A DNA stretch of 12,055 nt. It comes from JANMEB01 sp041740495. GTDB lineage: Bacteria > Planctomycetota > Planctomycetia > Pirellulales > Pirellulaceae. The stretch spans positions 1-12,055 of the forward strand of contig JBGSLW010000293.1 in NCBI GenBank assembly GCA_041740495.1, in the 5' to 3' direction. The notes under the pieces are model-generated. The model searched no databases and had not been told where the DNA came from. It saw only the letters and a list, made by a program, of their open reading frames with translations. Both the position numbers and the translations under genes were made by a program. Positions within the stretch are counted from its first letter, which is position 1; every line of letters starts with the position of its first letter. Shown here piece by piece: positions 1-5,524 of the stretch.

Positions 1-165
1 AAGGCAAGCAGGGGGGGAAGGCGGGGTGCCGGCGCCTGTGGCTTGGCGTTAAACAAAGCGGGGGGGAAGGCAAGCGGGGGGGGAAGGCGAGGTGCCGGCG
101 CCTGTGGCTTGGCGTTAAACAAAGCGAGGGGGAAGGCAAGCAGGGGGGGAAGGCAAGCGGGGGGG
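1..165. repeat. G-rich tandem repeat, 66-bp unit
   Basis: Two full copies (1-66 and 67-132) differ at only three positions (unit positions 10, 24 and 61). A third copy beginning at 133 matches the first 22 bases of the unit and then breaks off into a 17-bp sub-repeat (AAGGCAAGC followed by a run of G, at 133-149 and again at about 150-165). Each unit carries G-runs of 6-8 bases and the block GGTGCCGGCGCC. The array begins exactly at a unit boundary at position 1, so it probably continues to the left. Because 66 is divisible by three, one frame stays open through to 225 and would encode a 22-residue Ala/Gly/Lys/Arg repeat, but nothing else argues that it is translated. Confidence 0.93.
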
Positions 166-200
166 AGGAAGATGATATTCTTCGATTCGCCGCCGTTCGC

Positions 201-206
201 TACAAT
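201..206 (+). promoter_or_regulatory. possible -10 box for the SYLF gene
   Basis: TACAAT matches five of six bases of the sigma-70 -10 consensus and lies 48 nt before the chosen start codon, just downstream of the tandem repeat. No convincing -35 hexamer is visible at 16-18 nt spacing, so the call is weak. Confidence 0.25.
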
Positions 207-239
207 TCGCGCCGTTTCATATTGATTCATCCCCAGAGT

Positions 240-246
240 GAAGGGA
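240..246 (+). promoter_or_regulatory. ribosome binding site that fixes the SYLF start
   Basis: GAAGGGA lies 8 nt before the ATG at 255. It supports that ATG over the in-frame TTG at 222, which has no such element and would put 11 polar residues in front of the signal peptide. Confidence 0.6.
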
Positions 247-254
247 CACGCAGG

Positions 255-1313
255 ATGCGGAACACCAGCCTACAAGCCTATTGTCTGGGAACGGCGTTGG
301 TCATGGCAGCGTCACTTGCCGGCGCCGCACAGGCACAAAGCGGCGAAGAGCGAACGATCGCCGAGTCGATTTCCGTCCTCAACGAAATCATGACGATCCC
401 GAACGAAGGGATCCCTCAAGGGATGCTGCGGGACGCGCATGCCGTCGCGATCATTCCCAACGTGATCAAAGGGAGTTTCGTGGTCGGAGCTCGCTACGGG
501 CAAGGAGTCCTTCTGATTCGCGACAACCAGGGAAGTTGGCACGCTCCCGTGTTTATCTCGTTGGGAGGCGGCAACGTCGGATGGCAAATCGGCGTGCAGT
601 CGACGGACGTCGTGCTGGCGTTCAAGACCCCCCAAAGCGTGCAAGGGCTTCTGGACGGGAAATTTACGATCGGCGCCGATGCCGCGGTCGCTGCTGGACC
701 GGTCGGTCGCCAAGCGGCTGCCGCCACCGACGCGAGGCTTTCCGCCGAAATCTATTCGTGGTCGCGTAGTCGCGGACTGTTCGCCGGCGTCGCCTTGGAC
801 GGGTCGGTGATCAACGTCGAAGCAGGACGCAACGCCAACTACTATCGCCCGGCCGTGGCAGGCGGCCCGGTCGTCGTGCCCGAACTGGCCCAGTCCTTGT
901 CCCGATTGCTCCTGCAATACAGCGGAGCTCCCGTCGCGGCGCCGCCCGCCAACACCGCGGTTGGTCAAACGACACGCGGGGAACCGCCTCACGATCCCGC
1001 GTCGCAGTTGACTACCGTGCGCACCGAACTGGCTCGCGCCGCCGGCGCGCTGTTTCCTTTGCTCGATCAAAACTGGCAAAGTTTCTTAGCCCTGCCCCCC
1101 GAAGTATTCGGCGGGACATCCCACCCCTCCGTCGACGCGCTGCGCGCGGCGCAAGGCCGCTACGAGCAAATCCTGGCGGATGCACGCTACACCGCGCTGG
1201 CGAACAACCCCCAGTTCCAAGCGACCTACGATTGGCTCAAACGGTATCTGGAAAGCCTGGCCGCCACGGCGCAAAAACTCCAATTGCCGGCGCCTCCCAC
1301 CGCGGTCCGCTGA
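255..1313 (+). CDS. secreted SYLF-domain (Ysc84-like) lipid-binding protein
   Basis: This is a 352-residue protein. Residues 1-27 look like a Sec signal peptide, with a hydrophobic core (ALVMAASLAGAA) and cleavage after AQA. Residues of roughly 31-196 match the SYLF/Ysc84 family: the stretch IPNVIKGSFVVGARYGQGVL, a Gly-rich turn (SLGGGNVGWQIG), the strand DVVLAFKTPQSVQGLL and then GADAAVAAGPVGR. Family members bind phospholipids; bacterial ones are usually secreted or periplasmic, and their exact role is poorly known. The protein is longer than a bare SYLF protein: after residue 200 it continues with a Pro/Ala-rich linker and a mostly helical tail of about 100 residues (TTVRTELARAAGALF and onward) that I do not recognise. 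The gene is convergent with queG, with only 12 nt between the two stop codons and no visible terminator. The SYLF call is firm; the function is not. Confidence 0.88.
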   Translation: MRNTSLQAYCLGTALVMAASLAGAAQAQSGEERTIAESISVLNEIMTIPNEGIPQGMLRDAHAVAIIPNVIKGSFVVGARYGQGVLLIRDNQGSWHAPVFISLGGGNVGWQIGVQSTDVVLAFKTPQSVQGLLDGKFTIGADAAVAAGPVGRQAAAATDARLSAEIYSWSRSRGLFAGVALDGSVINVEAGRNANYYRPAVAGGPVVVPELAQSLSRLLLQYSGAPVAAPPANTAVGQTTRGEPPHDPASQLTTVRTELARAAGALFPLLDQNWQSFLALPPEVFGGTSHPSVDALRAAQGRYEQILADARYTALANNPQFQATYDWLKRYLESLAATAQKLQLPAPPTAVR

Positions 1314-1325
1314 TCGCCGTGGAAC

Positions 1326-2453
1326 CTACGATTTCCCCAGCGCCATCGCGATCTCCGCTCGCACTTGATCGTCTTGCTCCGCTTCCAGGCGTCTGTGGAG
1401 CGCCTCCCAGGCGGCCGCCGTGCCGATCTGACCCAAGGCCCAGGCAGCAGCGCCGCGCACGATGGTCTCGGAATCATTCAAGCCCCGAACGAGTCCATCG
1501 ACGGCGGACGCATTCTGCTGATTTCCCAAGACGATCGCAGCGTTGCGCAGCAAACCGGCTCGGCCGGGTCGGGCCAGCGGCGTCCTGGCAAATCGGCGCT
1601 CGAATTCGTCGGCGCCCAACCCAAACAGCGGGACCAGATCGATCGGGTCGAAGGCAGGGGCCGGTGCGAATAGTGCGTCGTCGCTGGGGAGTGGCTTGCG
1701 GTTCCAGGGGCAGACCTCCTGGCAAAGGTCACAACCGAACAGCCAATCGCCTAGCGGGGCTCGAAGCTCCAGCGGTATCTGCGATCGGTGTTCGATCGTC
1801 AAATAACTGATGCAGCGAGTGGCGTCGAGTACCGTCGGGGCGACGAACGCATCGGTGGGGCAAACGTCCAAACAAGCGCGGCATGTCCCGCAATGGTCGG
1901 TTACGAATGGCAAATCGTAGGCCAAGCGAACCGACGTCAGTAACTCGGACAAAAAAAACCAGCTCCCCAAACGCGGATGCAGCAGGAGTGTGTTTTTCCC
2001 CTGCCAGCCTAGTCCCGCGAGTTGGGCCAATTCGCGCTCCAAGAGCGGCGCTGTGTCGACGGCGCCGCGAACGTGCGCACCGGGAACTTGATCGCGGTGG
2101 AAGTCCGCCAGGCACTTCAGCCGAGCCCGCAAGATGTCGTGGTAGTCGTTGCCGCTGACGGCGTACCGGGCGACCCTTCCTTGGCCGGTTGCCGGCATGT
2201 GCGGCTCGGCGGTTTGATACATGCTCACCAGTACGACGACGCTGGCGACCTGCGGCAAGACGTGTCGCGGATGCTCATACGCCGGGCGGCGGCGGCGGAT
2301 ATAACCCATTTCGCCGTCGAAGCCTCGCGCCAGCCAGGCATCCAAATGCGCCAATCCGTGCGGCGGCGCCGCGGGACAGATCCCGACGGCCTGAAACCCC
2401 AATTCGAAAGCGCGCGATTTTAGCGATTCTGTTCGTTGTATCGATTCGTCCAC
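1326..2453 (-). CDS. queG: tRNA epoxyqueuosine(34) reductase QueG
   Basis: This cytoplasmic enzyme performs the last step of queuosine synthesis, reducing epoxyqueuosine to queuosine at the wobble base of tRNAs with GUN anticodons, using cobalamin and two [4Fe-4S] clusters. The 375-residue length matches the family (E. coli QueG is about 379). Visible signatures are the catalytic Asp133 in DTAPLLERE followed by GWQGKNTLL; a ferredoxin-like cluster motif with Cys188, Cys191, Cys194 and Cys198 ending in CP; and a second set with Cys214 (RCISYLTIEHR) and Cys241, Cys244 and Cys248 (CDLCQEVCPWN). The C-terminal residues from about 300 to 375 form HEAT-like repeats (AAAWALGQIG), as in QueG structures. 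The start is GTG, supported by a good ribosome binding site. No other queuosine gene is in the window, so it is an isolated gene, which is common for queG. Confidence 0.97.
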   Translation of the reverse strand: MDESIQRTESLKSRAFELGFQAVGICPAAPPHGLAHLDAWLARGFDGEMGYIRRRRPAYEHPRHVLPQVASVVVLVSMYQTAEPHMPATGQGRVARYAVSGNDYHDILRARLKCLADFHRDQVPGAHVRGAVDTAPLLERELAQLAGLGWQGKNTLLLHPRLGSWFFLSELLTSVRLAYDLPFVTDHCGTCRACLDVCPTDAFVAPTVLDATRCISYLTIEHRSQIPLELRAPLGDWLFGCDLCQEVCPWNRKPLPSDDALFAPAPAFDPIDLVPLFGLGADEFERRFARTPLARPGRAGLLRNAAIVLGNQQNASAVDGLVRGLNDSETIVRGAAAWALGQIGTAAAWEALHRRLEAEQDDQVRAEIAMALGKS

Positions 2454-2461
2454 CAGGATTT

Positions 2462-2465
2462 CTCC
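2462..2465 (-). promoter_or_regulatory. ribosome binding site supporting the GTG start of queG
   Basis: On the minus strand GGAG lies 8 nt before the GTG start codon. The residues after this GTG (MDESIQRTESLKSRAFELGF) fit the usual N-terminal helix of QueG. Confidence 0.55.
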
Positions 2466-2636
2466 GACTTTTTGCCGAATCGCCGCGGCACAGTGGCAAA
2501 CGCTATTGAATCCGTGCGGGCCGCGTTTATCGTGAAATTCTGTGGATTGAATTCGGGGTTGACCGCCGTGAGCGTTCGCAGCGGACTCGATTCGTTGGGT
2601 TGAAGCTAGGCAAGGACAGGAGGTCCGCGTTTTGTT

Positions 2637-2643
2637 GGAGAGG
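2637..2643 (+). promoter_or_regulatory. ribosome binding site that fixes the start of the small secreted protein
   Basis: GGAGAGG lies 7 nt before the ATG at 2651. That ATG begins directly with a signal peptide, whereas the upstream in-frame TTG at 2600 would add 17 charged residues in front of it. Confidence 0.6.
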
Positions 2644-2650
2644 CTTGTTT

Positions 2651-3079
2651 ATGACGAAGTTACCAAAATTGTTGGCGATCGTCGCGGTCGCCGTCAGTGC
2701 GTGCGCCGTGAGTCAATCGGCGTTGGCACAAATGGAGGGTTACGAACTTGGGACCGGGTTCGGTTACGGTTTGAAAAATGGGCCGTTTCGCGGACGCGGT
2801 TGGGGTCGAGGCAACTGGGGCGGAATTCCGATCGCTCCCACACCGCGGGTCGATGAGCCGCCGTTCTTCGCCCTCTACCCGCCGGTCTATTACAGCCAAG
2901 ACATCATCTACCGACCCTACGGCGTCAGCCCGTACGCCGCCCCGCCGGGCATCGCCCCGGTCGAAATGGTCGCACCCGTAACCCCTTTGATCCAACGGAA
3001 TCCCTATTACGTGGAGCCGAAGCCGGAAACCGGTGCTCAACCTAACACGAGCGAGGGAACCGACCCCAAGACGACGTAA
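2651..3079 (+). CDS. small secreted protein of unknown function, Gly/Arg- and Tyr/Pro-rich
   Basis: I do not recognise this 142-residue protein. Residues 1-26 are a clear signal peptide (basic start TKLPK, hydrophobic core LLAIVAVAVSACAV, cleavage after ALA). The mature part begins with a Gly/aromatic/Arg segment (residues about 32-57, including FGYGLKNGPFRGRGWGRG), continues with a Tyr/Pro-rich stretch (PPVYYSQDIIYRPYGVSPY), and ends in a polar, probably disordered tail (PKPETGAQPNTSEG). There is no catalytic motif, and the signal-peptide cysteine is not in a clear lipobox. The composition suggests an exported, cell-surface or matrix-associated protein, which is inference only. It is divergent from queG across about 197 bp. 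A weak promoter-like pair lies there (TTGAAT at 2506-2511 and TATCGT at 2528-2533). The long palindrome that begins 30 nt after its stop codon could end its transcript. Confidence 0.75.
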   Translation: MTKLPKLLAIVAVAVSACAVSQSALAQMEGYELGTGFGYGLKNGPFRGRGWGRGNWGGIPIAPTPRVDEPPFFALYPPVYYSQDIIYRPYGVSPYAAPPGIAPVEMVAPVTPLIQRNPYYVEPKPETGAQPNTSEGTDPKTT

Positions 3080-3109
3080 GCAAAAAACAGCGTCAACTCG
3101 AGTGAAAAA

Positions 3110-3187
3110 ATCAGCCGCTTGGCGCTAGCCTGCGGTTTCGGGGCTCGTTGGTCCCAAGAACCCGCAGGCTAGCGCCAGGCGGCTGAT
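3110..3187. repeat. long palindromic intergenic repeat (REP-like), copy 1
   Basis: Arms at 3110-3137 and 3159-3187 are reverse complements apart from one G/T-type mismatch and one extra base, with a 21-nt loop between them. The arm is built on CAGCCGCYTGGCGCTAG followed by CCTGCGG. A near-identical palindrome occurs at 11793-11870, and half-copies lie around it, so this is a dispersed family. In RNA it would form a stem of about 26 bp. It starts 30 nt after the stop codon of the small secreted protein and may also protect or end that transcript, although no T-run follows it. Confidence 0.95.
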
Positions 3188-3287
3188 CGTTGGGCGCTTG
3201 AATCCGACTTATTCCATTGGACACGAGGCCTTATTGGAAGCTCTAGGCTCGCTCTCTCTCCGTCCCTGACCTATCGGATGTTTTTGG

Positions 3288-3325
3288 GCGAAACAGCGGA
3301 CTTCGTTGTTTCGCTCCTCTTTTTT
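3288..3325 (+). terminator. intrinsic-terminator-like hairpin upstream of the kynurenine operon
   Basis: The arms GCGAAACAGCG (3288-3298) and CGTTGTTTCGC (3304-3314) pair over 11 positions, with one G-U wobble, around the 5-nt loop GACTT. After TCCTC comes a run of six T (3320-3325). This is the layout of a Rho-independent terminator on the plus strand, although the T-run starts 5 nt after the stem rather than directly. It lies 209 nt after the previous gene and 54 nt before the first kynurenine gene. It could therefore end upstream transcription, or act as an attenuator within a leader, or be an operator through its perfect 8-bp inverted repeat (GCGAAACA / TGTTTCGC). Confidence 0.55.
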
Positions 3326-3378
3326 GCGCCGCTCCGTCGCTTGTTTTCCGGGTTGGCCATCGCGTAGCATGAGTCGCT

Positions 3379-4236
3379 ATGAAATTCCGCTTCGACTACC
3401 GCGGAACGTGGTGGCAGGCCGATCTCGCAGCAGCGCACGATCTGGCAATTCCACAAACGTTCACGTCCTCCCAGCCGAATCACTTTGGGGTTGCACAAGC
3501 GACGCGCCGCCCGGTGCGCGAGGGTGGTTTCATCGGCGCCCTCTCGGAAGGCGGGGGCTGCAACGTCGACGCGATCGAACTGATTCCGCATTGCAACGGG
3601 ACCCACACCGAATCGATGTACCATATCGTCGAATCCGACGGCGCGGTTCCTTCCCTCCAGCTCCCGCCTCTATTCCTCGCCTGGCTGATCAGCGTCGAGC
3701 CGATCCCGGCGACGGCCTCCTCGGAGTCGTACCAACCGGCGCTGGACCCGGCAGACCAGGTTATCACTCGGGAACGACTGGTTGCCCGTTATCAACAAGT
3801 GCAGACTGCGGTTGCCGAGCTGATTGCGGAACGCGAGCCCGCGAACTTTGGGTTGATCCTGCGGACCCTTCCCAACGCCCCGCACAAGATCCAGGCCCGG
3901 TACGGAACCGAGGTGATGCCGAGCTTTTTGACGACGCAAGCGATTGCCTGGATCGCGGAACGCTTTGATCACTTGCTGGTCGATCTCCCCTCGATTGACC
4001 GGACGTACGACGAAGGACGCCTGTCGAATCACCATGTTTTCTGGCGGATTGCCCAGGGGGGGCAGCGGCCCGAGTCCACTGCGGCGAAAGAGAAAACGAT
4101 CACCGAGATGATTTTCGTGGAGGATTCGATCGGCGACGGTTTGTACCTGGTCAACCTGCAAACGCCAGCGTGGGAGTCCGACGCCGCGCCGTCCCGCCCA
4201 ATCTTGTTCCCGATTCGACCCGTTCAGGACCCCTGA
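3379..4236 (+). CDS. cyclase-family metal hydrolase, probable kynurenine formamidase
   Basis: The likely reaction is hydrolysis of N-formylkynurenine to kynurenine and formate in the cytoplasm. The 285-residue protein belongs to the cyclase family that includes bacterial KynB. At residues 71-82 it reads HCNGTHTESMYH, the counterpart of the family metal motif H-x-G-T-H-x-D. Later candidate ligands are His218/His219 (SNHHVFW) and Glu243 (TEMIFVEDS), followed by the family-like ending DGLYLVNLQ. It differs from typical KynB: it is longer (about 210 residues is usual), the first motif has one extra residue (HxNGTH), and Glu replaces Asp. Assignment as formamidase rests mainly on context, because it is the first gene of an operon with kynU and kmo, which catalyse the following steps. 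I therefore leave out the symbol kynB. The ribosome binding site before the ATG is weak. No other gene in the window could supply this step. Confidence 0.85.
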   Translation: MKFRFDYRGTWWQADLAAAHDLAIPQTFTSSQPNHFGVAQATRRPVREGGFIGALSEGGGCNVDAIELIPHCNGTHTESMYHIVESDGAVPSLQLPPLFLAWLISVEPIPATASSESYQPALDPADQVITRERLVARYQQVQTAVAELIAEREPANFGLILRTLPNAPHKIQARYGTEVMPSFLTTQAIAWIAERFDHLLVDLPSIDRTYDEGRLSNHHVFWRIAQGGQRPESTAAKEKTITEMIFVEDSIGDGLYLVNLQTPAWESDAAPSRPILFPIRPVQDP

Positions 4237-4240
4237 GGAG
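4234..4240 (+). promoter_or_regulatory. ribosome binding site of kynU overlapping the upstream stop codon
   Basis: TGAGGAG contains both the TGA stop of the formamidase-like gene and an AGGAG ribosome binding site 6 nt before the ATG at 4247. It favours that ATG over the in-frame TTG at 4241, which would touch the site. The arrangement suggests translational coupling of the two genes. Confidence 0.75.
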
Positions 4241-4246
4241 TTGCGG

Positions 4247-5524
4247 ATGCCGTTGCAACGCGCCGATGCCCAACGACTTGATCAAGCCGACCCGTTGCGG
4301 CAGTTTCGCGCCGAATTCTTCGTTCCTGAGTCATCCGGGCGGCCGTGGATCTACCTGGTAGGCAACTCCTTGGGATTGCAACCGCGCCGGACGGCGGCCC
4401 GGATCGACGCCGAACTGCAAAAGTGGCGGACGCTGGCGGTCCGCGCGCATACCTCAGGGGTCGATCCCTGGCTTCCCTACCACGAGTTGCTGAGCGAGCC
4501 GCTCGCGACACTGGTGGGGGCTCGGCCCGACGAGGTGGTCGCGATGAACTCGCTGACGACCAACCTCCACCTGATGATGGCCACGTTTTATCGCCCAGAG
4601 GGGCGTCGACGGAAGATCCTGTTGGAGGAAAAGTCGTTCCCCTCGGATCACTATGCGATCGAGACCCACCTGCGCTGGCACGGCATCGATCCCGCGGACG
4701 CAATGGTGTACTGGTGTACACCTCCGGGAGAAACGGAGCTGCAAGTCGATCAACTGGAAACACTGCTGGCGGAACACCGGCACGAATTGGCGCTCGTGAT
4801 CTTGCCTGGCGTCCAATATTACACGGGCCAACTGTTGGAAATCCCTGCGATCACAGGCTTGGCGCGGCGGGAGGGAGTCCCCATCGGCTGGGACTTGGCG
4901 CACGCCGTGGGCAATGTCGAGCTGCAGCTGCACGACTGGGAGGTCGATTTTGCCGTCTGGTGCAGCTACAAGTATCTCAACTCCGGGCCGGGTGGGATCG
5001 CGGGCTGCTTCGTGCACCAACGGCACGCCGGGCAAACGGAGTTGCCCCGCCTGGCCGGTTGGTGGGGGCACGACAAGGCCTCGCGGTTCGAAATGGGTCT
5101 GGATTTTCATCCGATCCCCACCGCGGAGGGTTGGCAGTTGAGCAACCCGCCGATCTTCTCGCTCGCCGCGCACCGCGCCGCTCTGGAAGTGTTTTTGGAA
5201 GCGGGGGGGATGCGACCCTTGCGGGCCAAGTCGCGGCAGCTGACCGGGTTTTTGGAACAACGCCTGTCCGAACGGCTGGGGGACCGAGTGCGTTTGGTCA
5301 CTCCGCGCGATCCGAATCGCCGCGGCTGTCAGCTGTCGATCCGCTTGCAAGCTGGCCAGGCGCACCGCGTGCAGCGGCTGCTGCAGGATCGCCATGTCGA
5401 GGTCGACTATCGAGTCCCCGATGTCCTGCGGGCGGCGCCGACCCCCTTGTACAATTCGTTCTGCGATGTGTTCGATTTTGTAGAAGCTCTGGCGGAATGC
5501 TTGGACGCAGTCGATGAAACGTAA
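4247..5524 (+). CDS. kynU: kynureninase
   Basis: KynU is a cytoplasmic PLP enzyme that cleaves 3-hydroxykynurenine (or kynurenine) to 3-hydroxyanthranilate (or anthranilate) and alanine. The 425-residue length is close to bacterial kynureninases (about 416 in Pseudomonas). Visible family features are YLVGNSLGLQPRR near the N-terminus, the cofactor-binding segment MNSLTTNLHLMM, Asp216 and His219 in GWDLAHAVGN, and the PLP-binding Lys242 in WCSYKYLNSGPGGIAGCFVH, all close to human KYNU. The C-terminal part holds the small domain, with RGCQLSIRL and a segment VDYRVPDVLRAAPTPLYNSF that fits the end of the active site. It lies 10 nt after the formamidase-like gene and overlaps kmo by 11 nt. The presence of kmo next to it suggests that 3-hydroxykynurenine is the main substrate. 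Confidence 0.97.
   Translation: MPLQRADAQRLDQADPLRQFRAEFFVPESSGRPWIYLVGNSLGLQPRRTAARIDAELQKWRTLAVRAHTSGVDPWLPYHELLSEPLATLVGARPDEVVAMNSLTTNLHLMMATFYRPEGRRRKILLEEKSFPSDHYAIETHLRWHGIDPADAMVYWCTPPGETELQVDQLETLLAEHRHELALVILPGVQYYTGQLLEIPAITGLARREGVPIGWDLAHAVGNVELQLHDWEVDFAVWCSYKYLNSGPGGIAGCFVHQRHAGQTELPRLAGWWGHDKASRFEMGLDFHPIPTAEGWQLSNPPIFSLAAHRAALEVFLEAGGMRPLRAKSRQLTGFLEQRLSERLGDRVRLVTPRDPNRRGCQLSIRLQAGQAHRVQRLLQDRHVEVDYRVPDVLRAAPTPLYNSFCDVFDFVEALAECLDAVDET

Noticed and set aside
1..165. Tandem repeat considered as a CRISPR array
   Set aside because: The units are contiguous with no unique spacers, and no cas gene is present.
1..225. Open frame through the tandem repeat, from the left edge to the TGA at 223-225, basic and Gly/Ala-rich
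   Set aside because: It stays open mainly because the unit length is a multiple of three and the DNA is G-rich. There is no ribosome binding site at its internal ATG-like starts, and the end of the frame runs into the likely SYLF promoter. It could still be the end of an upstream gene, which the window cannot show.
312..1079. Minus-strand open frame of 255 residues opposite the SYLF gene
   Set aside because: It is rich in Arg, Gly and Asp, has no motif and no ribosome binding site, and is explained by GC-rich codon use of the SYLF gene.
3306..3968. Plus-strand frame overlapping the formamidase-like gene in another register, with an ATG at 3369
   Set aside because: The product is Arg/Pro/Ser-rich without family features, whereas the frame from 3379 carries the cyclase-family motifs.
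4454..5395. Long minus-strand open frame (313 residues) opposite kynU
   Set aside because: It lies wholly inside kynU, whose family identity is certain. The composition (Arg/Gln/Pro-rich, no motif) is typical of antisense frames in GC-rich genes.
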